A stretch of 9,075 nucleotides of DNA from Anaerolineae bacterium (GTDB taxonomy: Bacteria; Chloroflexota; Anaerolineae; Promineifilales; Promineifilaceae), in contig JANQSK010000368.1 of the NCBI GenBank assembly GCA_028284105.1, positions 1-9,075 of the forward strand, read 5' to 3'. Numbering within the stretch: position 1 is the first letter of the stretch; the number at the start of each line of letters is the position of its first letter. This document shows, piece by piece, positions 1-6,589 of this stretch. A program made the position numbers and the translations under genes. Below the pieces are notes generated by a model. It saw nothing but the letters and a program-made list of their open reading frames with translations, searched no databases and was not told the DNA's origin.

Positions 1-363
1 GTGATGAATCGATTGCAATGTTAGCAACGGCCGTTCCAAATGCTCCATGACCCAACTTGAAAAGATCAGATCAAATTGATTAGGTCCGAAAGGAAGCGCA
101 TCACTGAATCCTTGGATGCGCGCGATGTTCAGGCGATGCGTTACCAAGGATGCAAAATCAGGATCAAGTCCGACCACCTGTTTAAAAGGAAGGTCAAGCT
201 GCTCAACTAAACCGCCTCTTCCACACCCCAAATCAAGCACCTTGCTCTCTGAATTGATAGACTGCCGGACAAGTGATGCGTAATGCTCCGTAGCGGGTCG
301 CCAATCGTGTCGTTTTTCTCGATATTTTTCGCGCCAATAATTTTGTTTATCTAAAGATAGCAT
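1..363 (-). CDS. Class I SAM-dependent methyltransferase, N-terminal part (3' end beyond left edge)
   Basis: The minus strand is open from ATG (361-363) to the window edge, giving 121 residues with no stop. Residues 42-51 read VLDLGCGRGG, the glycine-rich SAM-binding motif I of Rossmann-fold methyltransferases. GLDPD (65-69) is the acidic end of strand 2 (motif II), where D67 would contact the SAM ribose. FSDALPF (86-92) and FDLIFSSWVMEHL (97-109) match motifs III and IV of the Methyltransf_11/25 group, including the usual 'EHL' after strand 4. The basic, aromatic N-terminus (NYWREKYREKRHDW, 8-21) comes before the fold. The substrate cannot be read from this part; small molecules, lipids, quinones or sugars are all possible. 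A weak AAAGAG lies upstream of the start. The gene is divergent from the peroxidase gene and shares its intergenic region. Confidence 0.88.
   Translation of the reverse strand, partial: MLSLDKQNYWREKYREKRHDWRPATEHYASLVRQSINSESKVLDLGCGRGGLVEQLDLPFKQVVGLDPDFASLVTHRLNIARIQGFSDALPFGPNQFDLIFSSWVMEHLERPLLTLQSIHH
27..34. repeat. ACGGCCGT highly iterated palindrome, first copy in the window
   Basis: Exact copies of this 8-bp palindrome start at 27, 927, 1026, 2449, 2908, 3702, 5828, 7533, 7671, 7873 and 8848, eleven in all. Every copy is inside a protein-coding gene, on both gene strands, with irregular spacing. They encode Arg-Pro (5 copies), Gly-Arg (4) or Thr-Ala-Val (2) depending on frame. Only one other CGGCCG exists in the window (at 7955, in ACGGCCGA). 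Confidence 0.85.
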
Positions 364-469
364 TGTGACTCTTTGTTTTGAAATGCTTGCCGTTTTAGGC
401 AAAGTACCCCCATATTTTATCTTTTAATGGATTTAGCCCCACATTTGCCGTACTGTAAGAAAAACCGAC

Positions 470-487
470 AGATTACTTTTGTAATCT
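470..487. repeat. Inverted repeat AGATTAC-N4-GTAATCT, candidate operator
   Basis: Two perfect 7-nt arms (470-476 and 481-487) flank TTTT. The right arm overlaps the proposed -35 hexamer (479-484) of the peroxidase promoter, which is where a repressor would bind. As RNA it would be only a weak AT-rich 7-bp hairpin with no U tract, so a DNA operator is more likely than a terminator. The 7-4-7 geometry does not fit a 7-1-7 Fur/PerR box or an FNR site. Confidence 0.4.
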
Positions 488-581
488 TCATTACCAAATA
501 TCTATTGTAATTAAACCCACAAAAGATGAATGTGTGTAGTGTCCTAAGAGTCAATATTTTTCATGCAAAAAAGCCAAACAT

Positions 582-587
582 AGGAGG
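582..587 (+). promoter_or_regulatory. Strong Shine-Dalgarno AGGAGG for the peroxidase
   Basis: A full AGGAGG ends 5 nt before the GTG at 593-595. It fixes that GTG as the start and explains why a non-ATG start is acceptable. Confidence 0.85.
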
Positions 588-592
588 TTGGT

Positions 593-1975
593 GTGACATC
601 AAGAAAATGGCTAATACTTGTATCAGTAATACTTAGCTTACTTGTTGTCGTTGCGGCTTGCGGTCCTGCCGAAGCACCCGTGTCGCTCGATGATGAACTA
701 AGCGCCCTGATTGACGCTCAAAATGTGACAGCTCTTGACGCGAGCGTGGATTTAGATCCAGAGCTTATTGCGTTGGGGCAATCACTCTTTTTTGATAAAG
801 AGTTGAGTGGTAATCGCGATATCGCTTGTGCAACTTGCCACTTCCCAACTCACGGTAGTGGGGATGGGTTGGCAGTTTCAATTGGTACAGGCGGTGAAGG
901 GATCGGCCCACAACGTGAAATTGGTTACGGCCGTGAATTTATCCCTCGCAATGCACCTGAGGTTTTCAACCGTGGTGCAGAAGAATGGACCTCAATGTTC
1001 TGGGACAGCCGTGTATTTGAACGAAACGGCCGTATCCACACACCTGCAGGTTCTCAACTCCCTGACGGTTTCGAAAACGTATTAGCTGCTCAAGCTATGT
1101 TCCCAGTGACCTCTGGTGACGAAATGCGCGGTGCCCCTGGTGATGTTGATGTTTTCGGTCAAGAAAATGAACTAGCCGGCATCGATGGCAGTGATTTTAC
1201 TGCGATTTGGGATGGTTTGATGGTTCGTTTGTTAGCACATCCAGAATATGTGGCTTTGTTTGAACAAGCCTATCCTGATGTTGCAACTGATGACTTAGGT
1301 TTCGAACATGCAGCAACCGCAATTGCCGCTTTTGAAATCCACGCATTTACTTTGCCAAATAGCCCATGGAATGCTTATCTCAATGGCGATACGAACGCTT
1401 TGACCGACCAACAGAAAGAAGGCGCTATCTTATTCTATGGCGTTGCAAACTGTTCAAGCTGTCACACAGGCGCTTTGTTAACAGATCAACAGCATCACAC
1501 CTTGGCTGTACCACAAGTTGGGCCAGGTAAAGGTGATGAAGCACCATTAGACTTGGGTCGCTGGCGCGAAAATGGGGATGAATCAGACATGTATGCATTC
1601 CGTACCCCATCACTGCACAATGTTGCGACAAGCTTCCCCTACATGCATGACGGTGCATTCTTGACCTTAGAATCAGCTGTTCGTCATCACCTCGATCCAG
1701 AAGCTTCATTAGCAAGCTACGATCCAGCTGACCATGTGATTCCAGAATTGGTCGAACATTACCAAAATGATCCAGAACTGATTGCAGACATGTTGAAATA
1801 TGTCGATCCAAAATTGGCTCCAGATCGTGAATTGACTGACGCAGAAGTCGACGCTTTAGTAGAATTCTTGAAAGCGTTGACTGACCCAGATGTTGGTGAT
1901 CTTGAACATCTGATTCCTGATTCAGTTCCAAGTGGAATTCCAGTTGTTGATGATGTAACAAACGCATCAAACTAA
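593..1975 (+). CDS. Lipoprotein di-haem cytochrome c peroxidase (CcpA/MauG family)
   Basis: This 460-residue protein begins with a type II signal peptide: basic T2-K5, a hydrophobic stretch from W6 to A22, then lipobox VAAC with Cys23 as the lipidated residue. Two c-type haem sites are visible, C79-A-T-C-H83 and C287-S-S-C-H291. Between them and after lie the FWDSRV region and FPYMHDG (348-354), typical of the bacterial di-haem peroxidase family, where Met351 is a candidate distal ligand of the electron-transfer haem. Family members reduce hydrogen peroxide with electrons from small c-type cytochromes or, as in MauG, oxidise protein side chains. It would sit on the outer face of the cytoplasmic membrane. 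It is longer than the roughly 320-350 residues usual for CcpA, with extra sequence between the haem sites and at the Asp/Pro-rich C-terminus. It stands alone, with its own promoter region and terminator. Which branch of the family it belongs to is not certain. Confidence 0.93.
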   Translation: MTSRKWLILVSVILSLLVVVAACGPAEAPVSLDDELSALIDAQNVTALDASVDLDPELIALGQSLFFDKELSGNRDIACATCHFPTHGSGDGLAVSIGTGGEGIGPQREIGYGREFIPRNAPEVFNRGAEEWTSMFWDSRVFERNGRIHTPAGSQLPDGFENVLAAQAMFPVTSGDEMRGAPGDVDVFGQENELAGIDGSDFTAIWDGLMVRLLAHPEYVALFEQAYPDVATDDLGFEHAATAIAAFEIHAFTLPNSPWNAYLNGDTNALTDQQKEGAILFYGVANCSSCHTGALLTDQQHHTLAVPQVGPGKGDEAPLDLGRWRENGDESDMYAFRTPSLHNVATSFPYMHDGAFLTLESAVRHHLDPEASLASYDPADHVIPELVEHYQNDPELIADMLKYVDPKLAPDRELTDAEVDALVEFLKALTDPDVGDLEHLIPDSVPSGIPVVDDVTNASN

Positions 1976-2001
1976 CACTGAATTTCAACCTAAATTTAAA
2001 T

Positions 2002-2036
2002 AAAAAGAGCCTGACAATTTGTCAGGCTCTTTTTTT
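2002..2036 (+). terminator. Rho-independent terminator after the peroxidase gene
   Basis: A perfect 15-bp stem (2002-2016 with 2020-2034, core GAGCCTGACA/TGTCAGGCTC) closes a 3-nt ATT loop and runs into a T tract through 2036. The A tract on the 5' side means it could also stop transcription on the minus strand. It starts 26 nt after the peroxidase stop and isolates that gene from the acetoacetyl-CoA synthetase gene. Confidence 0.95.
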
Positions 2037-2137
2037 CTGCGTTACTTGTTCCGTGTAAAATAAGCCCGCTCAAAAATGGGAGAGGTTTAACTTTATTTTC
2101 CATTCTAAGAAATAACTTGATGATCGGGAAGGATGAC

Positions 2138-4123
2138 ATGGCACAAATTGCAGAAGGTGAATTACTCTGGGAACCCTCTGAAGAAACAAAAAACCAGGCT
2201 AAGCTAACACACTACATGGCTTGGCTTGCGCAAAATAAAAATAAATCTTTCAAAACATATGCTGAACTTTGGCAATGGTCTGTGGATGAAATTGCTGACT
2301 TTTGGGAGTCCCTTTGGCAATATTTTGAGGTTGTGGCATCTCAACAACCATCAACAATATTAAATGACCAAGGCATGCCCAATGTGACATGGTTTGAAGG
2401 TGCGCGCCTCAATTGGGCAGAGAATATTTTAGCCAAAGCCACCGACGAACGGCCGTTTCTACTTTATAAAGATGAAGCGTCTGCCATTGTCGAATTGAGC
2501 TGGCAAGAAATAGAGCAGAAAGTGTCATCGCTACAGCATGCTCTCAAAGAGATGGGGGTTCAAAAAGGAGATCGGGTCGTTGCTTACTTGCCAAATATTC
2601 CAGAAGCGATTGTAGGGGTTCTTGCCGTAGCTAGCCTAGGTGCTATATGGTCGAGTAGCTCACCTGATTTTGGCACCCGAAGCGTGCTTGACCGTTTCAC
2701 CCAAATTGAACCCAAAGTGCTGTTAACGATTGATGGGTACCAATACAACGGCAAACCATTTGATAGAGTTGATACGGTTGCAGAAATCCAAAATGCCCTG
2801 CCGACGCTAGAAAAAACAATCATCGTCCCGCTTTTGAAAGATGCTCCTGATACATCAAATTTGAGCAACGTTGTTTTGTGGCCCGAGATCATGATAGATG
2901 ATGAGAAACGGCCGTTGACCTTTGAACAACTCCCCTTTGATCATCCGCTGTGGGTTTTATACTCCTCAGGCACAACAGGATTGCCTAAACCGATCGTGCA
3001 TGGTCATGGAGGTGTTTTGCTTGAACATTACAAGTCTGTGGTGTTCCATAACGATTTAGGGCCAGAAGATCGCTTTTTCTGGTTTACAAGCACTGGCTGG
3101 ATGATGTGGAACTATCTCATTGGGGCACTTTTATCAGGTTCAACAATTCTACTGTTTAATGGAAGCCCCGGATTTCCCAATTTGAATACATTGTGGCAAT
3201 TTGCAGAGCAAACAGGCATGACCTACTTTGGGCTATCCCCTGCCTTTGTTTCAGCTTGTATGAAGGCTGAGATTGAACCTAAAAGAGATTATGATTTATC
3301 AACATTACGCGGTATTGGTTCAACTGGTGCTCCACTTCCTGTAACAGGTTTTCAATGGATTTACGATCACGTGAGCCCTGAGGTTGCCCTAGAATCATTG
3401 AGTGGTGGTACAGACCTATGTACTGCTTTTGTGGGTGGCGCGCGAATTGAGTCTATTTTCGCCGGAGAGCTTCAAGGGGCGTCTTTAGGGGCTAGAGTTG
3501 AGGCTTTTGACCCTGACGGACAGCCTGTTAAAAATGAGGTGGGTGAGCTTGTTATTAGCCGCCCGATGCCGTCAATGCCGATCTATTTCTGGAATGACCC
3601 AAACAAGGAACGATATCTATCAAGCTACTTTGAGATGTTCCCTGGTATTTGGAGACATGGGGATTGGATCAAGATTAATGATCGAGGCGGGGCAGTGATT
3701 TACGGCCGTTCAGATTCGACCATCAATCGGAAAGGGATTCGCATGGGAACGAGTGAAATTTATCAATCCGTAGAATCCCATCCCGAAATCTTAGATAGCC
3801 TTGTCATCGATCTTGAAATGCTGGGTCGAGACTCGTATATGCCTCTTTTTGTAGTGTTAAGAGAGAATAGTGAGTTGACTGAAGAACTCAAGGGTCGAAT
3901 CAATCAAAAACTGCGTCAAGACGCCTCACCTCGTCACGTCCCTAATGAAATCTTCCAAGTTGAACAGATTCCATATACATTGAGTGGCAAAAAAATGGAA
4001 GTGCCTATCCGACGCATTTTACTGGGGCATGATATGAAAAAGGCAATAAATACGGGTGCTATGCGTAATCCAGAATCAATCGACTACTTTATCAAGCTAA
4101 GAGACACGCTCAATAATGAATAG
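2138..4123 (+). CDS. aacS: Acetoacetyl-CoA synthetase (acetoacetate-CoA ligase)
   Basis: This adenylate-forming enzyme activates acetoacetate with ATP and CoA to acetoacetyl-CoA in the cytoplasm, linking ketone-body, leucine or polyhydroxyalkanoate metabolism to thiolase. The N-terminal region YAELWQWSVDEIADFW, then WFEGARLNWAEN, is characteristic of the AacS branch rather than acetyl-CoA synthetase. The P-loop is YSSGTTGLPKP (275-285). SGGTDLCTAFVGG (422-434) is the AacS-type A5 region. YGRSDSTINRKGIRMGTSEIY begins at 522 (A7/A8 hinge). LSGKKMEV begins at 615, with K618 the expected catalytic lysine. At 661 residues it has the usual family length. I chose ATG 2138 because GAAGGA (2128-2133) is well placed before it and the protein then begins like its relatives; TTG 2117 and ATG 2120 are in frame but lack a clear ribosome-binding site. 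No partner gene (thiolase, CoA transferase) is adjacent. The 3' end faces the tRNA-Sec gene. Confidence 0.93.
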   Translation: MAQIAEGELLWEPSEETKNQAKLTHYMAWLAQNKNKSFKTYAELWQWSVDEIADFWESLWQYFEVVASQQPSTILNDQGMPNVTWFEGARLNWAENILAKATDERPFLLYKDEASAIVELSWQEIEQKVSSLQHALKEMGVQKGDRVVAYLPNIPEAIVGVLAVASLGAIWSSSSPDFGTRSVLDRFTQIEPKVLLTIDGYQYNGKPFDRVDTVAEIQNALPTLEKTIIVPLLKDAPDTSNLSNVVLWPEIMIDDEKRPLTFEQLPFDHPLWVLYSSGTTGLPKPIVHGHGGVLLEHYKSVVFHNDLGPEDRFFWFTSTGWMMWNYLIGALLSGSTILLFNGSPGFPNLNTLWQFAEQTGMTYFGLSPAFVSACMKAEIEPKRDYDLSTLRGIGSTGAPLPVTGFQWIYDHVSPEVALESLSGGTDLCTAFVGGARIESIFAGELQGASLGARVEAFDPDGQPVKNEVGELVISRPMPSMPIYFWNDPNKERYLSSYFEMFPGIWRHGDWIKINDRGGAVIYGRSDSTINRKGIRMGTSEIYQSVESHPEILDSLVIDLEMLGRDSYMPLFVVLRENSELTEELKGRINQKLRQDASPRHVPNEIFQVEQIPYTLSGKKMEVPIRRILLGHDMKKAINTGAMRNPESIDYFIKLRDTLNNE

Positions 4124-4203
4124 GCAAAGAGAATATTGACGATTAATTTGTCAGTAAGACAAGTAAACTTTAATAGGCAAAAAAGTTGGATTTGAAGAAT
4201 AGG

Positions 4204-4299
4204 CGGGAATGGATGGGAGTCGAACCCACCGCCGCTTGCTCTGCGCAACCGGCCACCAGTTTTGAAGACTGGGGCACTCACCGGAGCACAACCACTCCC
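4204..4299 (-). tRNA. selC: tRNA-Sec (anticodon UCA)
   Basis: The minus strand folds as a 96-nt bacterial selenocysteine tRNA. The acceptor stem is 8 bp (GGGAGTGG with CCATTCCC, one G-U) and the T stem 5 bp (GTGGG/CCCAT, loop TTCGACT), together the 13-bp Sec-type helix. The D stem has 6 bp (GTGCTC/GAGTGC) closed by a 4-nt CGGT loop. The anticodon stem CCAGT/ACTGG holds loop CTTCAAA, giving anticodon UCA, which reads UGA. A long variable arm forms a 9-position stem with one mismatch (GCCGGTTGC with GCAAGCGGC). The discriminator is G, followed by CCT rather than CCA, so CCA is added after transcription. The gene implies SelA, SelB, SelD and at least one selenoprotein elsewhere in the genome; none of these is in the window. 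Confidence 0.95.
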
Positions 4300-4315
4300 A
4301 TCCAGAAGTTTACCC

Positions 4316-4343
4316 ATAATCAATATTTTTGCGAATTGATCAA
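4316..4343 (-). promoter_or_regulatory. Candidate selC promoter
   Basis: Read on the minus strand, TTGATC (4338-4343) and GATTAT (4316-4321) are separated by 16 nt, each 4 of 6 to the sigma-70 consensus. Transcription would start about 9 nt before the tRNA-Sec 5' end. The -35 lies in a 10-bp palindrome ATTGATCAAT (4335-4344). This is the best pair in the gap but not a strong one. Confidence 0.4.
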
Positions 4344-4368
4344 TAATCCCAAAAAGCTGATAAACAAC

Positions 4369-4397
4369 TTGACAGAGATGCAACGATTCGATAGAAT
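4369..4397 (+). promoter_or_regulatory. Strong sigma-70 promoter of the tRNA-Phe/Gly(/Cys) cluster
   Basis: TTGACA (4369-4374) is a perfect -35, and TAGAAT (4392-4397, 5 of 6) follows at the ideal 17-nt spacing. The start site would be near 4404, leaving a leader of about 27 nt before tRNA-Phe. This is as expected for a highly expressed stable-RNA operon. Confidence 0.85.
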
Positions 4398-4430
4398 TTG
4401 ACTCCTTGTTAAAAATTAAATCATCCCCCT

Positions 4431-4503
4431 GCCGGGATAGCTCAGTTGGTAGAGCACTTCACTGAAACTGAAGGTGTCCCCAGTTCAAGTCTGGGTCCTG
4501 GCA
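4431..4503 (+). tRNA. tRNA-Phe (anticodon GAA)
   Basis: A full 73-nt cloverleaf. The acceptor is GCCGGGA/TCCTGGC with one G-U. The D arm is GCTC...GAGC. The anticodon stem CTTCA/TGAAG holds loop CTGAAAC (anticodon GAA). The variable loop is GTGTC, and the T arm is CCCAG-TTCAAGT-CTGGG. The discriminator A is followed by CTG, so CCA is not encoded. First gene of the plus-strand tRNA cluster. Confidence 0.96.
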
Positions 4504-4558
4504 CTGGAGCTAACGCTAAAGTTTGCTCAATCTTGACAAAGCTGGGGAATCCCAAATC

Positions 4559-4632
<74 letters not shown>

Positions 4633-4635
4633 CTC

Positions 4636-4669
4636 ATCGGGCAGGCTTAATGCCTGCCCGATTTATTTT
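4636..4669 (+). terminator. Terminator-like hairpin between tRNA-Gly and tRNA-Cys
   Basis: An uninterrupted 11-bp GC-rich stem (ATCGGGCAGGC 4636-4646 with 4652-4662) closes a TTAAT loop and is followed by TTATTTT (4663-4669). The T tract touches the first base of tRNA-Cys (4670). On the other strand no T tract follows, so it acts in the plus direction only. It would reduce transcription into tRNA-Cys, or serve as a processing signal. Confidence 0.8.
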
Positions 4670-4741
4670 GGCGACGTGGCCAAGTGGTAAGGCAGAGGTT
4701 TGCAAAACCTCCATTCACCGGTTCGAATCCGGTCGTCGCCT
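4670..4741 (+). tRNA. tRNA-Cys (anticodon GCA)
   Basis: A 72-nt cloverleaf. The acceptor is GGCGACG/CGTCGCC. The D arm is GCC...GGC. The anticodon stem GAGGT/ACCTC holds loop TTGCAAA (anticodon GCA). The T arm is ACCGG-TTCGAAT-CCGGT. Discriminator U73 is the known cysteinyl-tRNA synthetase identity base. CCA is not encoded. A terminator-like hairpin directly abuts its 5' end. Confidence 0.96.
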
Positions 4742-4754
4742 CTTTTTAATAACG

Positions 4755-4785
4755 AGCCCTTGTTTCGCGAGCAAGGGCTTTTTTT
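4755..4785 (+). terminator. Rho-independent terminator of the tRNA cluster
   Basis: An 8-bp stem AGCCCTTG/CAAGGGCT (4755-4762 with 4772-4779) and a 9-nt loop containing TCGCGA are followed by a T7 tract (4779-4785). It ends the tRNA cluster 30 nt before the M3 peptidase start codon, so that gene needs read-through or a promoter inside this short gap. Confidence 0.9.
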
Positions 4786-4814
4786 ATGGCAAAATTTATT
4801 CCTGTCGAGGCTTC

Positions 4815-6530
4815 ATGAATCAAATAAATATTCCCACTTCAATCAGCAAGGTCGATCCCGGAGAATGGTCATCCTTTGAGCCATTTATGCGTGATTTGCT
4901 TAGCCGCCCCATTACCCAAGAGACAACGGAAGCGTGGTTAAAAGATTGGTCAGAATTGGCTAAACTCATTGAAGAATCTTTTGCTTGGGTATACATTCAG
5001 AAGTCTATTGATACGACAAATGAAGAACATGAGCGAACATTTTTGCGCATGTTAGAAGGGGTTTTGCCAGAAGCCACAAAAGCTGACAACGAAATGAAGT
5101 TAAGGCTTCTCAAAGAAGCGTTGCCTCATCTCCCAGATGGGCTTGAGATTGCTGTTAAAAATCTCAAGACTGAATCAGAGCTGTATCGTGAGGAAAATAT
5201 TCCGCTTGAGACTGAGCTTCAAAAGCTTGGGAATGAATATGATAAGGTCACTGGGGCTCTTTCGGTTGATTGGGATGGTGACCAAAAGAATTTGAGCCAG
5301 CTTGCTGTTTTCTTAAACCAAAAAGATCGTCAAATTCGTGAAAGAGCGTGGCGATCAACGATGGATTTATGGCTTAGCGTGCGTGAACAACTCAATACTC
5401 AGTATGCAGATATGCTGAAATTGCGTATGCAAGTTGCTAAAAATGCTGGACACGAAGATTTTCGTTCTTACTCGTTCCTTTCTAAGAAGCGCTTTGATTA
5501 TACACCTGCTGACTGTGAGACATTTCATGATGCCATCGAAAAAGTCATTGTCCCAGCTGCTCAGCGCATTTATGAACGGAAGAGACAGCTCCTCAATGTT
5601 GAATCCCTGCGCCCTTGGGATGTTTCTGTAGAACCTGGTCATGAAGAGCCGCTTGTGCCTTATGAAGGCCAAGATAGCCTCATTCAACATTCATTGAACA
5701 TCTTTAACAAGATTGATCCACAATTGGCAAACTATTTTGGCATTATGGCGGATGAAGAGCTTCTTGATTTAGAAACCCGAAGCGGTAAAGCGCTAGGTGG
5801 TTATTGTAGTCGATTGGCAATGAGACAACGGCCGTTTATCTTTATGAATGGTGTTGGCATGCATGAAGATGTGCAAACGCTCTTGCATGAAGCTGGGCAT
5901 GCTTTCCACGATTTCGAAGCAAGCAAACTTCCCTACATTTGGCAAACTGAAACCCCAATGGAGTTTAATGAAGTAGCCTCAATGGCGATGGAACTGCTTG
6001 CCGCACCCTATCTAACAAAGGCACAAGGCGGCTTTTATTCAGAGCAAGAGCTTGCCCGCGCACGAATTGAACATCTAGAGGGAATTATCACCTTTCTGCC
6101 CTATATGGCCGTTGTTGATGCGTTTCAGCACTGGGTGTACCTCAATCCATCAGAAGCTAACCAATCAAAAAATTGTGACAAAAAATGGTCAGAGCTTTGG
6201 CATCGCTATATGGTTGGCATCGATTGGAGTGGCTTTGAAGCTGAGGTAGAGACAGGCTGGCATCGTAAGCTTCATATCTTCCAAGTCCCCTTCTACTACA
6301 TTGAATACGGCATGGCTCAAATTGGTGCACTCCAAGTGTGGCGCAATAGTTTAGACGATCAGGAAAAAGCTTTACATGCCTATCGTTATGCGCTTGCTTT
6401 GGGTGGTACTAAATCTCTCCCTGAACTTTATGAAGCTGCAGGTGCAGAATTCCGTTTTGATGTACCCATGCTAGACTCTTTAGTTTCATTAGTTGAAGAG
6501 ACGCTTGATTCACTTTCCAAAACCGCATAA
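4815..6530 (+). CDS. M3 family zinc oligoendopeptidase (M3B, PepF-like)
   Basis: A 571-residue cytoplasmic metallopeptidase that would trim short peptides. The gluzincin motif is H358-E-A-G-H362, with E359 as catalytic base and H358/H362 binding zinc. E386 in FNEVASMAMEL is the expected third ligand. GGYCSRLAMRQRPFIFMNG comes before the motif. H483...FQVPFYYIEYG (489-499) carries the conserved His/Tyr cluster that stabilises the transition state in this family. The N-terminal ~190 residues are helical and charged, and there is no signal peptide. Length and motifs fit the M3 branch close to but distinct from PepF. ATG 4815 is chosen because GAGG (4807-4810) lies 4 nt upstream. The frame is open back to about 4446, but that extension crosses the tRNA-Phe, -Gly and -Cys genes and cannot be coding. 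Cellular substrates are unknown. Confidence 0.93.
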   Translation: MNQINIPTSISKVDPGEWSSFEPFMRDLLSRPITQETTEAWLKDWSELAKLIEESFAWVYIQKSIDTTNEEHERTFLRMLEGVLPEATKADNEMKLRLLKEALPHLPDGLEIAVKNLKTESELYREENIPLETELQKLGNEYDKVTGALSVDWDGDQKNLSQLAVFLNQKDRQIRERAWRSTMDLWLSVREQLNTQYADMLKLRMQVAKNAGHEDFRSYSFLSKKRFDYTPADCETFHDAIEKVIVPAAQRIYERKRQLLNVESLRPWDVSVEPGHEEPLVPYEGQDSLIQHSLNIFNKIDPQLANYFGIMADEELLDLETRSGKALGGYCSRLAMRQRPFIFMNGVGMHEDVQTLLHEAGHAFHDFEASKLPYIWQTETPMEFNEVASMAMELLAAPYLTKAQGGFYSEQELARARIEHLEGIITFLPYMAVVDAFQHWVYLNPSEANQSKNCDKKWSELWHRYMVGIDWSGFEAEVETGWHRKLHIFQVPFYYIEYGMAQIGALQVWRNSLDDQEKALHAYRYALALGGTKSLPELYEAAGAEFRFDVPMLDSLVSLVEETLDSLSKTA

Positions 6531-6539
6531 CAATTGTTA
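6528..6539. repeat. Perfect 12-bp palindrome TAACAATTGTTA
   Basis: It includes the TAA stop codon of the peptidase gene. Its AACAA/TTGTT half-sites recur in the larger palindrome at 6561-6582, with centres 38 bp apart. It may be a second, distal operator for the DtxR-family regulator encoded downstream (inference). Confidence 0.45.
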
Positions 6540-6560
6540 ATTACCCATTTATATTTTCAA

Positions 6561-6582
6561 TTTATAACAAAATTGTTGTAAA
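6561..6582. promoter_or_regulatory. 22-bp near-perfect palindrome overlapping the regulator's -10 (candidate operator)
   Basis: Ten base positions on each side of a central AA (6571-6572) are complementary except 6565/6578. Inner half-sites are AACAA (6566-6570 covers TAACAA) and TTGTT (6573-6577). The right arm overlaps TAAAAT (6579-6584), the best -10 for the downstream gene. Length, symmetry and position fit autoregulation by a DtxR/MntR-type dimer, but the sequence is not the classic DtxR box or the Bacillus MntR box. Confidence 0.55.
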
Positions 6583-6584
6583 AT
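6579..6584 (+). promoter_or_regulatory. -10 element TAAAAT for the DtxR-family gene
   Basis: TAAAAT matches 5 of 6 of the consensus; the -35 at 17 nt (TTCAAT, 6556-6561) is poor. Transcription would start near 6591, which is also where the leader hairpin begins. Confidence 0.5.
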
Positions 6585-6589
6585 TGAGT

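Larger units (their letters stand above)
364..592. promoter_or_regulatory. Divergent intergenic regulatory region (methyltransferase / peroxidase)
   Basis: This 229-bp AT-rich gap separates two divergently transcribed genes, so it must hold both promoters. For the plus strand the best candidate is TTGTAA (479-484) with TATTGT (503-508), spacer 18, each 4 of 6 to consensus; this would start transcription near 515. A short inverted repeat TTGCC/GGCAA (387-391, 398-402) lies in the methyltransferase leader. I found no convincing -35/-10 pair for the minus strand and no small ORF with a ribosome-binding site. Confidence 0.4.

Noticed and set aside
1425..1988. Long minus-strand open frame opposite the peroxidase gene
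   Set aside because: It is antisense to a well-supported haem protein, has no recognisable motif and reflects codon bias of the plus-strand gene.
2041..2137. Promoter of the acetoacetyl-CoA synthetase gene
   Set aside because: TAAAAT at 2056-2061 looks like a -10, but its -35 position falls in the terminator T tract (TTTTCT) and no other pair with proper spacing was found.
4146..4164. Small hairpin TTGTC/GACAA as terminator for aacS or selC
   Set aside because: The stem is only about 5-6 bp and neither strand has a T tract after it.
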